A stretch of 64,000 nt of DNA from Natronincola peptidivorans (lineage in GTDB: Bacteria > Bacillota > Clostridia > Peptostreptococcales > Natronincolaceae), in the NCBI RefSeq assembly GCF_900111615.1, contig NZ_FOHU01000003.1:1-64000 (forward strand), given 5' to 3'. Position 1 is the stretch's first letter. Every line of letters starts with the position of its first letter. Below are positions 27,212-35,873 of this stretch, in pieces. The translations under genes were made by a program, and so were the position numbers. The notes under the pieces are model-generated. The model was not told where the DNA came from. It did not search any database and saw only the letters and a program-made list of their open reading frames with translations.

Positions 27212-28435
27212 TTATACAGTTCCGATGCCTTCATCCTGTGGTACATCTAATTCATTTTCTGTAGCGGATACAGCTACTGATACTGCAGCATCTCCTACTA
27301 CATTTACAGATGTTCTAGCCATATCAAGTATTCTGTCTATCCCAGCAATCAAAGCAGATCCTTCTAATGGAAGACCTACTGAGGTCAATACCATCGTCAG
27401 CATGATAAAGCCTGCCCCTGGTACACCTGCAGTTCCGATAGAAGCTAATGTTGCTGTTAGAATGATGCTAACCTGCTGTGCAATCGATAAATCAAGACCA
27501 TAGACCTGGGCTACGAAAAGAGCACATACCCCTTGGTATAGAGCAGTACCATCCATGTTGATGGTAGCTCCTAATGGCAATACAAAGCTGGCTACGCCAT
27601 TTGGTACTCCTAAATTATCTCTTGCGGATTTAATTGTTACCGGCAGAGTTCCTGCACTACTACAGGTACTGAAAGCTACTGCGGCGGCAGGAGAAATTCC
27701 CTTGAAGAATTTTAAAGGATTTATTTTTCCAAAAATCTTTACAATAGAGGAGTACACAATAACTGCATGTAATATTGCTCCTATGTATACTGCTGCAATT
27801 ACCTTGAGCAACGGTAGTAATACCGCTGGTCCATTGACTGCAACAACTGGTACAATCAAGGCGAATACACCATAAGGTGCTAGGCTCATAATAAAAGCAG
27901 TGATTTTGTACATAATCTCCGCTAAACTGTCAAAAAAGCTTAAGAAAGGCTTGCCTTTCTCTCCTACAAGGGTGATACCTATTCCTAAAAATAGTGCGAA
28001 AGCAATGATTTGCAGCATACTCCCAGTCACTAATGCGTTAAATGGATTTCTAGGAATAATATTCAGTAGTGTCTCAGCCAATGGCGGTGATTGACCAGCC
28101 TCTATGCTGGCGTCTACTGGTATGGACAATCCAGCACCAGGTTGCATTACATTTCCTAGGACAAGCCCTATGGTTACAGCCACAGCTGTAGTCATTAAGT
28201 AAAAACCAACTGTTTTCCCACCAATTCTTCCAAGTTTCTTTACGTCTCCGGTACTGGCAGCACCTACGATTAGAGAAGAAAATACTAATGGAACAATGAT
28301 CATGTTAATTAGGTTTAAAAATAACCTTCCGAAGGGTGCAATATAAGTATGGGCTATTTCTGGTGCGCCCCCTAAAAGCAGCCCTACTACAATACCAGCT
28401 ACAAGACCTAATAAAATCTTTGTTGTCAGCTTCAA
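27212..28435 (-). CDS. Dicarboxylate/amino acid:cation symporter (DAACS)
   Basis: Secondary transporter of the GltP/DctA family that brings in glutamate, aspartate or C4-dicarboxylates with Na+ or H+. The serine-rich re-entrant loop FSTCSSAGTLPVTI and the NMDGTALYQG motif of TM7 are both intact, and the hydrophobic pattern fits eight helices and two hairpins. About 407 residues. TTG 28435 is taken as start since AAAGGAGG lies 7 bases before it and the protein then begins MKLTTKILLG; the longer frame begins with another TTG upstream of that site. A short leader frame precedes it (28492-28518). Confidence 0.9.
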   Translation of the reverse strand: MKLTTKILLGLVAGIVVGLLLGGAPEIAHTYIAPFGRLFLNLINMIIVPLVFSSLIVGAASTGDVKKLGRIGGKTVGFYLMTTAVAVTIGLVLGNVMQPGAGLSIPVDASIEAGQSPPLAETLLNIIPRNPFNALVTGSMLQIIAFALFLGIGITLVGEKGKPFLSFFDSLAEIMYKITAFIMSLAPYGVFALIVPVVAVNGPAVLLPLLKVIAAVYIGAILHAVIVYSSIVKIFGKINPLKFFKGISPAAAVAFSTCSSAGTLPVTIKSARDNLGVPNGVASFVLPLGATINMDGTALYQGVCALFVAQVYGLDLSIAQQVSIILTATLASIGTAGVPGAGFIMLTMVLTSVGLPLEGSALIAGIDRILDMARTSVNVVGDAAVSVAVSATENELDVPQDEGIGTV

Positions 28436-28491
28436 AATAAAACCTCCTTTATTCAATTAACTATAATAAAGTACCATGAGTCCTATTGTCA

Positions 28492-28518
28492 TTATCCTTT
28501 CATCCAGACGGTAGTCAT
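28492..28518 (-). promoter_or_regulatory. Possible 8-codon leader peptide before the symporter gene
   Basis: AAAGGAGG (28522-28529) stands 3 bases before ATG, followed by the codons for MTTVWMKG and a TAA. The tiny frame ends about 55 bases before the symporter start. The strong ribosome site with no long gene behind it suggests a translated leader or another regulatory element; the short spacing argues for caution. Confidence 0.35.
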
Positions 28519-28782
28519 TTCCCTCCTTTCTATAATAAATGATGTTTAAATTTTCAAATAAGTTCTTCTAATTAAAAATATGCAATAAATATTCCTTTAT
28601 TACCTGTGGAAAGATGAAGAATGGATAATATTACATAGACCTCATCTCTATTTTATATGAAATCCCCCTTCAGTGCAATAGCATAAATTCTGCATTTTTC
28701 AATAAAAAACGGTAAATATCTTACATGAAGCCCCTGTAATCATTGCTTTATTTTTAATCTTCTGAATATTGTAGTTTTATGA

Positions 28783-29112
28783 ATAAATTCCTTCAAGTCT
28801 ACCTTGGATATCCCAACAGTTCCAGGACAGAATCATAAAGTTTTAAAACAGCAAATCCAAAGCATTCTTGATGATTTAGCAAAAATAGATGAAAATTTCC
28901 AAGCCTCTATAGAGGTACTTGAAGAAAGACCCTAGACAAAAACCTCAAAGGATGAGGCTATCGTAAAAGCTATTTCCTGTGCATATACTATAGCAACCGG
29001 CAAAAATCCTATCTATAACGGTGTTCCCGGCGCCACAGATGGTACCTTCCTAAGCTGTATGAAAAACATACCTATTGTCACTACTGGTGCAGGAGATCGG
29101 AGGTTAAAATAA
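28783..29112 (+). pseudogene. Relic of an M20-family metallopeptidase
   Basis: The frame that ends at TAA 29110-29112 reads like the C-terminal half of an M20 (PepT/DapE/ACY1) peptidase: LDIPTVPGQNHKVLKQQI, then EVLEERP, and NGVPGATDGTFL..IPIVTTGAG. It is broken by TAG at 28933-28935 and has a stop at 28780-28782, with no recognisable N-terminal metal-binding half further upstream. Missing sequence, not only the stop, makes it a pseudogene. Its stop overlaps the ATG of the OPT transporter, showing that the two were once translationally coupled in a peptide-use operon. Confidence 0.75.
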
Positions 29113-30743
29113 TGGAAGTCTCTAAGAAGGAGATGCGTTATGCAAAAAGCTTTAAGGAACAACTTACTTTCCGCGGACTAGTTATAGGTGCTCTCGGGGC
29201 TATTATCATCACCACCAGTTCCATGTATGTCGCCCTTAGGATGGGGGCATTACCATGGCCTACTATCTTTGTTGCTGTCATGTCTATGACCGTATTAAAG
29301 GCACTGGGAAAAACAAATCTAAATGAAATTAACGTAACCCATACAGCCATGTCTGCCGGCAGTATGGTGGCAGGAGGCTTAGCCTTTACAATTCCAGGTA
29401 TTTGGATGCTGAATGAAAATGCTGAGGTAGGATTTTTAACCCTGTTAATTATTACTTTGTCGGGAACAATATTAGGGGTTATTTTTACAGCACTAGTTCG
29501 GAAATATTTTATTGAGGGAGAAAAGCTTCCCTTCCCTATGGGAATCGCCGCCTCTGAAACTGTTTTGGCAGGTGATGAAGGAGGAGCAAAGGCAAAAACC
29601 CTATTCTCTACCTTAGGTGTTACTGCCGTCTTTACTGCCCTGAGGGATGGACTTGGCTTAATTCCTGGGGCATGGATGTCTGCCACACTAATGGCAAAAA
29701 ATATTTTCTTTGGCATTTGGATTTCTCCAATGGCTGCTGCCATCGGTTACATCATTGGTCCCTTATTTACAGGGGTCTGGTTCCTTGGAGCGGCACTGGT
29801 CTATTTCTTTATTATCCCGGTAGGGGTATCAGCAGGATGGTTTTCTGATGTAGCAGCTGCTACTGCCTTCAAGGATAGCTTAGGAATCGGTCTAATGGTG
29901 GGAACAGGTATCGGGGTCCTATTGAAGGGAATTATTCCAAAGACGAAGGAAATATATGGCCCTATGCTTAGGAATAAAACAGCAAAAGAAGGTGGTATCA
30001 GTCTAAAATGGGCACCCTTTGTTTTTGCATTGGTGGCTTTATTCCTAACCATCCTAACAGATATGCGGTTACTTCCTAGTATCATCACTATTTTAGGGGT
30101 TTGGCTGACAACAGCTATGGCCGCCTCCATCACAGGACAGACAGGTATCAATCCCATGGAGATTTTTGGTATAATAGTATTGTTATCAGTAAAGGCTCTG
30201 TTTGGTACTGTAGGTGTAGAAGGTTTCTTGATAGCCGCTGTTGTGGCAGTAGCCTGTGGGTTGACTGGTGATGTATTAAACGACTTTAAATCAGGTTTTA
30301 TCTTAAAAACCAATCCCAAGGCCCAGCTTATCTCAGAAACCGTTGGGGGTATTATTGGGGCAGTTGTATCAGTCATCGTATTATTTGTTATGTTTAGAGC
30401 CTATGGCGCTATGGGTCCAGGAACAGATCTGCCGGCACCTCAAGCCTATGCAGTTTCCACTATGGTGGGAGGATTGCCTAATACCTCTGCCTTTATAATA
30501 GGTCTGGTATTAGGGGCAGCCTTGTACTTATTAAATATTCCAGGTATGACCTTAGGTCTTGGCATCTATTTGCCCATGATGATTTCTTCTACTGTATTCA
30601 TGGGAGGACTATTGAATTATATTGTCTCTAAGGTTAAGCCAGAAAAAAGTGGTAAAGGGGTTATTGTTTCTTCCGGTATGTTGGGAGGAGAAGGTGTTAC
30701 CGGCGTAGTTATCGCCATCATCAAAGTAATTACAATGGGCTAA
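29112..30743 (+). CDS. OPT-family oligopeptide transporter
   Basis: Integral membrane protein of 543 residues with some 14 hydrophobic segments; OPT carriers take up oligopeptides (some metal-chelates) with protons. Typical segments are LTFRGLVIGALGAII at the N-terminus, KLPFPMGIAASETV and ATAFKDSLGIGLMVG. GGAGG lies 9 bases before ATG 29112, inside the M20 relic. The next gene, 20 bases on, is a P1 peptidase, so a role in peptide import followed by hydrolysis is likely. Confidence 0.88.
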   Translation: MEVSKKEMRYAKSFKEQLTFRGLVIGALGAIIITTSSMYVALRMGALPWPTIFVAVMSMTVLKALGKTNLNEINVTHTAMSAGSMVAGGLAFTIPGIWMLNENAEVGFLTLLIITLSGTILGVIFTALVRKYFIEGEKLPFPMGIAASETVLAGDEGGAKAKTLFSTLGVTAVFTALRDGLGLIPGAWMSATLMAKNIFFGIWISPMAAAIGYIIGPLFTGVWFLGAALVYFFIIPVGVSAGWFSDVAAATAFKDSLGIGLMVGTGIGVLLKGIIPKTKEIYGPMLRNKTAKEGGISLKWAPFVFALVALFLTILTDMRLLPSIITILGVWLTTAMAASITGQTGINPMEIFGIIVLLSVKALFGTVGVEGFLIAAVVAVACGLTGDVLNDFKSGFILKTNPKAQLISETVGGIIGAVVSVIVLFVMFRAYGAMGPGTDLPAPQAYAVSTMVGGLPNTSAFIIGLVLGAALYLLNIPGMTLGLGIYLPMMISSTVFMGGLLNYIVSKVKPEKSGKGVIVSSGMLGGEGVTGVVIAIIKVITMG

Positions 30744-30762
30744 AGAAAAGGAGGGATTCATT

Positions 30763-31725
30763 TTGCAGGAAATTTCTATTACAGCAATAGAGGGAATCAA
30801 GATAGGACATTGTCAGGATTTAAATGCAGCCACTGGGTGTACAGTGGTGATTTCTGAAGAGGGTGCCATCGGAGGCGTAGATGTTCGAGGAGGTGCACCG
30901 GGTACCCGTGAGACTGATTTGCTAAATCCTATGAACTTAGTAGAGGAGGTCCACGCCATACTTTTGGCAGGGGGCAGCGCCTTTGGCTTAGACGCCGCTG
31001 CCGGAGTAATGGAGTATCTGGAAGAAAAAAAAATTGGCTTTGATGTTGGAGTAACCACTGTACCAATTGTAGCTGGTGCCGTATTATTTGATCTTACAAT
31101 AGGAGACCCCAAGACTCGTCCTAATAAGGAAATGGGTTATAAAGCCTGCGAAAGCGCCAGCAGTCAGCCTGTTATTGAGGGAACAGTGGGAGCCGGTACT
31201 GGTGCTACTGTTGGAAAATTTTTAGGAGCAGCCTCCGCCATGAAGGGGGGACTAGGTACCTACTGTGTCAAAGCTGGAGATTTAATAGTGGGAGCTATAG
31301 TAGCAGTGAACTGCTTGGGAGATGTAATGGATCCTAAAACTGGAAAAATCCTTGCTGGAGCTCTCAAACCAGATAAAAAGAGCTTTGCTAATACAGAAGA
31401 AATTATGCTGCAGCAATATAGCGCCAAAAAGAACCTATTTGCCGGCAACACCACCATCGGTGCTGTGATTACCAATGGCAAGCTTACAAAGTCTCAAGCC
31501 AATAAGGTTGCCTCTATGGCCCATAACGGCTATGCAAGGACCATCCGTCCAGCTCATACCATGATGGATGGCGACACCATTTTTACTCTGGCTACAGGAA
31601 GGATAGAGACGGATGTGAGCGTGGTTGGCCTTTTAGGGGCTAAAGCTATGGAGGAGGCTGTTTTAAGAGCAGTAAAAAAAGCCACTTCTCTAGCAGGGGT
31701 AAGCAGCTGTAAAGATATAGAATGA
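30763..31725 (+). CDS. P1-family aminopeptidase (DmpA-like)
   Basis: N-terminal nucleophile hydrolase of the DmpA/peptidase S58 family, 320 residues. These enzymes cut themselves into two chains and then use the new N-terminal Ser or Thr to release amino acids from peptides. The likely processing site is Asn229-Thr230 (GNTTIGAV). The glycine-rich GGVDVRGGAPGTRETDLL near residue 40 is conserved in the family. TTG 30763 follows AAAAGGAGGG. The gene follows the OPT transporter and ends at a strong hairpin. No signal peptide, so it acts in the cytoplasm. Confidence 0.9.
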   Translation: MQEISITAIEGIKIGHCQDLNAATGCTVVISEEGAIGGVDVRGGAPGTRETDLLNPMNLVEEVHAILLAGGSAFGLDAAAGVMEYLEEKKIGFDVGVTTVPIVAGAVLFDLTIGDPKTRPNKEMGYKACESASSQPVIEGTVGAGTGATVGKFLGAASAMKGGLGTYCVKAGDLIVGAIVAVNCLGDVMDPKTGKILAGALKPDKKSFANTEEIMLQQYSAKKNLFAGNTTIGAVITNGKLTKSQANKVASMAHNGYARTIRPAHTMMDGDTIFTLATGRIETDVSVVGLLGAKAMEEAVLRAVKKATSLAGVSSCKDIE

Positions 31726-31765
31726 AAATATGGCTTATCTATTCTCTGTAGATAAGCCATATTTT
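31725..31765. terminator. Bidirectional intrinsic terminator
   Basis: Stem of 16 bp (31725-31740 and 31750-31765) with A and T ends between the converging peptidase and DUF1934 genes. Confidence 0.88.
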
Positions 31766-32190
31766 TATATCAACTGTATTTTTAGTTCATTGGTAGTATC
31801 CGCTAGGCCAGAGATCCATAAGTCATACTGAATTTCAATGCTGCCTTTTTTTGCACTGCTGCACAGTTGTATGTCTAGTTCTTTTGTAAAGATTTCCATG
31901 TCAAACTTGCCATACTGGGTGCTATACTGAGAAGTAAAAGTCTTCCCTTTTTGAAAAATCATTTTTAAATCCGAGCTGCCGAAGCGTCTCATGGAGACCT
32001 TGTTTTCTCTATCAATCTTCAGGGTAGTGGTGGCCCCCTCCATGCCGGAGATTTCTGATTCCTCATAGACAATATATAAGCTATCCTTTTTTTCATAGCA
32101 GGTGCCTTCTGTCATTAATTCAATTTTATTTTCTTGGCCCTTTTCATCTTTTTGAATTCCAATTACCTTTATCATTCGTTTTTCCTTCAT
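31765..32190 (-). CDS. DUF1934 (YwiB-like) protein
   Basis: A cytoplasmic protein of about 141 residues with an all-beta, lipocalin-like pattern typical of DUF1934: IELMTEGTCYEKKDSLYIVYEES, then ISGMEGATTTLKI. The function of this family is not known. I set the start at ATG 32190 (MKEKRMIK) by similarity to other family members, with AAGG about 9 bases upstream; 32199 and 32175 are alternatives. It lies 15 bases after ddl and is probably co-transcribed. In many Clostridia the gene also stands beside cell-wall or translation genes. Confidence 0.8.
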   Translation of the reverse strand: MKEKRMIKVIGIQKDEKGQENKIELMTEGTCYEKKDSLYIVYEESEISGMEGATTTLKIDRENKVSMRRFGSSDLKMIFQKGKTFTSQYSTQYGKFDMEIFTKELDIQLCSSAKKGSIEIQYDLWISGLADTTNELKIQLI

Positions 32191-32205
32191 CTCATCCATC
32201 CTTAT

Positions 32206-33258
32206 CTATTGATGTCCTTGAGGTCTCTCTTGAAACCTTTCTATAGCCAATACAATCAATTCATCAATCAATGCTTCATAGGGTAAGCCAGTAACCTCCC
32301 ACATCTTGGGGTACATACTTATTTTGGTAAAACCAGGCATTGTATTGATTTCGTTAAAATATATTTTGTTTGTCTCTCTTTCCACAAAAAAATCTACCCT
32401 TGCCAATCCACAGCAATCCAACAATTTATATACCTGCAAAGACAGCTCTCTGATTTCCTCCGTTAACTCTTCTGGCAAATCTGCAGGTATTTGAAAGCTG
32501 CTGGTACCATCAAAATATTTGTCTTTATAATCATAAAACTCATTAGACGGTATAATTTCTGCTGGTAAAGAGGCCTTTGGTTCATCATTACCTAAAACTG
32601 AGCATTCAATTTCTCTCCCATTGATAAATTCCTCTACTACGATTTTTCTATCGTATTGAAAGGCTAATCCTATGGCCTCTATCAGCCGCTGTCTATCCTT
32701 TGCTTTAGAAATGCCCACACTGGAGCCTAGATTAGCAGGCTTTACAAATACAGGATAGCCTAGCTTTTCTTCTATGGCTTCTATATAATCTATTTCTTTT
32801 TCTTTATATTCCTTGTGAAGCATAGGGATATATTGAGCTTGAGGTATCTCTTCAGAGGAGCATAATTTTTTTGTGATAGCCTTATCCATGCCAACAGAGG
32901 AGGCCAGTACACCAGCTCCCACATAGGGAATGTCTAACATCTCCAATAATCCTTGAATGGTACCATCTTCCCCAAAGGGTCCATGTAGTACTGGTAAAAC
33001 TACATCTATTTTTTGAGGGGTGTCCTTTCCTAGAGAGATGATTTCTTCATCAGTGGCAAGATTTTCCCATTCTCCTGTAGGAATATTATCTATCGGTCCA
33101 TCATATCGCTTCCATATTCCTTTCTTGGTAATCCCTACCTTCATCACATTGTATTTTTGGCTATCCATTACCTTTAGTATAGAAGTAGCAGACATCAGGG
33201 ACACCTCATGTTCTCCTGATTTCCCTCCAAATACCACCATCACATTTATTTTTTCCAT
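32206..33258 (-). CDS. ddl: D-alanine--D-alanine ligase
   Basis: ATP-grasp enzyme that joins two D-alanines for the peptidoglycan precursor. Visible motifs: the N-terminal FGGKSGEHEVSL, the ATP-grasp segments KPANLGSSVGISKA and VDFFVE, and the C-terminal FNEINTMPGFTKISMYPKMW containing the metal ligands. The 350 residues fit. The start is ATG 33258 (MEKINVMVVF) with GGAAGGTG upstream; the frame from 33276 overlaps that site. The tyrosine-free active-site loop cannot be judged for D-Ala-D-Lac activity by eye, but LGSSVGIS favours the ordinary D-Ala-D-Ala enzyme. Confidence 0.95.
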   Translation of the reverse strand: MEKINVMVVFGGKSGEHEVSLMSATSILKVMDSQKYNVMKVGITKKGIWKRYDGPIDNIPTGEWENLATDEEIISLGKDTPQKIDVVLPVLHGPFGEDGTIQGLLEMLDIPYVGAGVLASSVGMDKAITKKLCSSEEIPQAQYIPMLHKEYKEKEIDYIEAIEEKLGYPVFVKPANLGSSVGISKAKDRQRLIEAIGLAFQYDRKIVVEEFINGREIECSVLGNDEPKASLPAEIIPSNEFYDYKDKYFDGTSSFQIPADLPEELTEEIRELSLQVYKLLDCCGLARVDFFVERETNKIYFNEINTMPGFTKISMYPKMWEVTGLPYEALIDELIVLAIERFQERPQGHQ

Positions 33259-33333
33259 AGCTACACCTTCCTTCATATCTAATTAATATTCTACCCTTAT
33301 GATAACTATTATTCAACTTTTAATTCTTTGCAA

Positions 33334-33370
33334 AAAAAATAGCAGAGAAATATCTTCTCCACTATTTTTT
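33334..33370 (-). terminator. Intrinsic terminator of spoIIR
   Basis: AAAAAATAG..GAGAA pairs with TTCTC..CTATTTTTT (33334-33349 with 33355-33370, two mismatches), about 24 bases after the spoIIR stop. Confidence 0.75.
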
Positions 33371-33393
33371 ATGCTATTGATGATTACATTATG

Positions 33394-34056
33394 TTAAAAA
33401 ACCGACGCTAGTCGACTTAGCTGATCTCTTGATGCTTGAAATACTTCAACAATTTTTGATTTTAGCTGTAAAGGTAATTCTCCATCATTGACAGAGGTAT
33501 AAACAATCCTATATTCCTCCTCTGTTAATGCTGCCTTTAGCTCCTGCTGCGTTCTTTCATCCGTTAATCCATGCTTTACATCTACAAAGCATAGAGGTGG
33601 AAACATCACACACCACCAATTTTCTCCAGTACCTTCTCCTATCACTACCTTTAATGCTTCATATCTACCAGCAGGGAATACGGTACCCCCATAACGCCTT
33701 GTGGGGAAAACATCCTCTACTAAAACTGCTGAAACCTTATAATCTTTTCCATTTGCAAATATTTCTTCCTGAGCTGCTGTTTCTATCTCTTTTAGATTAT
33801 TTGTAATGATTTTTCTTGATTCCTCTATCCCGCTGGAGACTGCAAAATCTTCCTCCATAGCTTCAATAATTTTATCTCTTACCTTTAGCTTCAGCAGCTG
33901 ATCCTCAGGATCATCGCTATTGGCTAAAACATGGAATCTTACTAGGTTTTCTCCCAGACGCTCCAGCTGAGGGGCTTCTTCAGCTTTGTTATCATTGATA
34001 GCAAGAATCCCTATAAGTCCTATGATGAATATCCCTACTACAAACTTTTTATACAT
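33394..34056 (-). CDS. spoIIR: Stage II sporulation protein R
   Basis: Signal protein made in the forespore and exported to the intermembrane space, where it triggers SpoIIGA to process pro-sigma-E in the mother cell. About 220 residues with an N-terminal membrane/signal segment (FVVGIFIIGLIGILAI) and the family core RFHVLANSDDPEDQLLKLKVRD, then WWCVMFPPLCFVD. ATG 34056 follows AGAGGGGG; the longer frame from 34080 runs through that site. A possible sigma-F promoter lies 45-70 bases upstream, in line with the forespore expression known for this gene. Confidence 0.95.
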   Translation of the reverse strand: MYKKFVVGIFIIGLIGILAINDNKAEEAPQLERLGENLVRFHVLANSDDPEDQLLKLKVRDKIIEAMEEDFAVSSGIEESRKIITNNLKEIETAAQEEIFANGKDYKVSAVLVEDVFPTRRYGGTVFPAGRYEALKVVIGEGTGENWWCVMFPPLCFVDVKHGLTDERTQQELKAALTEEEYRIVYTSVNDGELPLQLKSKIVEVFQASRDQLSRLASVF

Positions 34057-34096
34057 ATTAATTTCCCCCTCTTTCTCCATTTGATTGTTCTACTAT

Positions 34097-34126
34097 CATT
34101 ATGTACAAGTAGGGGAAAAAATATAC
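34097..34126 (-). promoter_or_regulatory. Possible sigma-F promoter of spoIIR
   Basis: Minus strand: GTATA, 15 bases, GTACATAATG; it fits GYATA-N15-GGNRANANTR at most positions. spoIIR depends on sigma-F in Bacillus. Confidence 0.45.
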
Positions 34127-34191
34127 AGATTCTTCTCCAGTATTTACTACTGTTGTTGTCTTTTGTTTTACCTTCATTCTAAAAAATAAAA

Positions 34192-34221
34192 AACAACTAC
34201 GATTTTTCTTAGGTAGCTGTT
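34192..34221 (-). terminator. Terminator of the germination island
   Basis: On the minus strand AACAGCTAC pairs with GTAGTTGTT (one G-U pair), followed by a long T run. It ends the transcript of the membrane gene at 34292. Confidence 0.8.
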
Positions 34222-34291
34222 TTTCTATTGGCCCTCCTATCCTGCACCCTAGAATTCAATGCTATAGCTTTTCTTGCTCTTATACTAAAAA

Positions 34292-34759
34292 TTATTCTTT
34301 AAAGGATTGTTTGCCTATCAACCCCTGAATAAAAAACCCCAAGGCTGCTCCTATCATCAAGCAAAGAATGGGAAGCCATATGGGACCTAATAGTATCCCT
34401 TTTATTTGAAAGACTGAGGAATAAATCACCCCTATAGTGCCCAAATAAGCTGCCAATACAAAGGGCAAGAAACTATTGGGAGCTTTGGGTCCCTCTGCGT
34501 GCTTATAGGCATCCCATATGGCAAACATATATATACAGGGATAGAACATCAACCATTGGTAGTTGGTTTGTTCAACCGCCACACCCGTATTCCCTAAAAA
34601 ACTCGATATAATGGCTAAATTTACATTTGCCTGTACATTAATGATAAACTCTAGAGCAATCAATACAAAACCCTTTACTAGATGCCCATTCAATATCTGG
34701 CCAAAGCCTGGAAGGGCAATACTCCACAATAGCTTTTCCATTCTGTCGTCAAGGTTCAT
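34292..34759 (-). CDS. Small membrane protein sharing a repeated module
   Basis: A 155-residue protein with four hydrophobic segments. Its first 90 residues (SIALPGFGQILNGHLVKGFVL, then INVQANVNLAIISSFLG and WLMFYPCIYMFAIWDAYK) match both repeats of the protein at 35874-37142, so this gene carries one copy of a module that the other has twice. The family is not one I can name; it resembles TM2-like proteins with the G-F/M-G-Q/H turn. Its place in the germination island suggests a spore membrane role. Starts at ATG 34759, ribosome site weak. Confidence 0.65.
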   Translation of the reverse strand: MNLDDRMEKLLWSIALPGFGQILNGHLVKGFVLIALEFIINVQANVNLAIISSFLGNTGVAVEQTNYQWLMFYPCIYMFAIWDAYKHAEGPKAPNSFLPFVLAAYLGTIGVIYSSVFQIKGILLGPIWLPILCLMIGAALGFFIQGLIGKQSFKE

Positions 34760-34773
34760 GGCTATTTACCTAA

Positions 34774-35778
34774 TTAGACATGGGATAAATTTTTGTGATT
34801 TATCACCTGAGGCGGCTGCTCCATCCAGCCATGCTGGATCATGATCTTTGTGCCATCCTCCACATATTGACCCACCTCTGCAACCAAGCGTCCATAGTTG
34901 ACATGTAAATCTTTTCTTAAGCTTGCTATCATCCCTGCCGTATAGTTTCCTATACCTGCTGCATTTAAAGAATCCACATGGTACATCATCAGCTTATCTG
35001 AAAAAGGTGCCTCGGTTCCATCTGTGACAAAAGAATCAGAGGTTGAAGGCTCAGGAATGTTTTCATCTGCTAATAGAGTAGTAAAAATTTTTATATGCTT
35101 GCTGGCAATATCTACCCCTCTAAACATAAAGGTCTTTATCTCCTTTGCATTGGTGACCTGTCCAAAGCCCGTCAGAAGTCCCCTTCCTACGATGTTGGTA
35201 AGGGTATTTGCGTAAAGATGAGCAGCCTCAATGGTAAGCAAAGGTCTTTTTTTCCCCACGATATTGTCCATAAAGTCCTCCTTCTCCACGAAGCCTACCT
35301 GTTTCGGCACCTCTACGTAGGGAGCGCTAACAAAAATACCCTTTTCCTGCTGAAGATTGGTTACTTTATTTAACAGCTTTACTGAGGAGCCTAAGCATCC
35401 AGAAAAATAGTCCCTTATATCAGATCGATTAGCTAAACCTAGGGCTAAGCTGTATGCATTCACCCCTAATCTACCCATGTTTCGTAAATAAAATAAATAA
35501 AAGTTATCTGTATATAATTTGGGGGCATTTGGGTTTACATCATTTTCTGTAAATCCTTGAGGGATAGGCAGCTTTTCCTCCTGAAAATGCTCTGTAATCT
35601 TCTTCACATGTTCTTCAGATAGATTTAAGGCATACTTGACAATAGGCTTTACCTCTCGATCTTCGACATTATTAAGGAAGTACTTAAGAGTACAAACAGC
35701 CATGCTGTCATTTACATAAGAGGTCCAGAGTCCTGCTATTTCTGCTGCATTTAATTGCTTTTTATTTCCTATGTGCAT
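34774..35778 (-). CDS. DUF3231 protein, two helical-bundle domains
   Basis: A soluble protein of 334 residues, mostly helical, built of two similar halves (about 1-160 and 170-334). Each begins with a helix like NAAEIAGLWTSYVNDSMAVC or IEAAHLYANTLTNIVGRGLL followed by an H-K/V-K-I-T/F helix, as in ferritin-like bundles. This is the DUF3231 pattern, found mainly in spore formers, of unknown function. ATG 35778 has AAGGAGG upstream. It is 15 bases before the next minus-strand membrane gene and sits in the germination island. Confidence 0.75.
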   Translation of the reverse strand: MHIGNKKQLNAAEIAGLWTSYVNDSMAVCTLKYFLNNVEDREVKPIVKYALNLSEEHVKKITEHFQEEKLPIPQGFTENDVNPNAPKLYTDNFYLFYLRNMGRLGVNAYSLALGLANRSDIRDYFSGCLGSSVKLLNKVTNLQQEKGIFVSAPYVEVPKQVGFVEKEDFMDNIVGKKRPLLTIEAAHLYANTLTNIVGRGLLTGFGQVTNAKEIKTFMFRGVDIASKHIKIFTTLLADENIPEPSTSDSFVTDGTEAPFSDKLMMYHVDSLNAAGIGNYTAGMIASLRKDLHVNYGRLVAEVGQYVEDGTKIMIQHGWMEQPPQVINHKNLSHV

Positions 35779-35873
35779 TTTTTTGCCTCCTTAATTTATT
35801 TCTTATTTTCATTATTTGTTTATTTTATTTCAATAGATAGTAAGAAAATTTTCTGTTGAGCTTTTAAAAAATC

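Noticed and set aside
28480-28530. FMN riboswitch, suggested by GTCTGGATGAAAGGAT
   Set aside because: The other conserved parts of the RFN element (AGGGGC, ACCGGCGGT) are not found in the 120 bases upstream.
28933-28935. TAG in the M20 relic as a pyrrolysine codon
   Set aside because: The N-terminal half of the enzyme is missing and another stop lies at 28780-28782, so simple decay explains it.
29138-30376. Long antisense frames inside the OPT gene (201 and 191 codons)
   Set aside because: Shadows of a strongly biased coding gene; no start signals.
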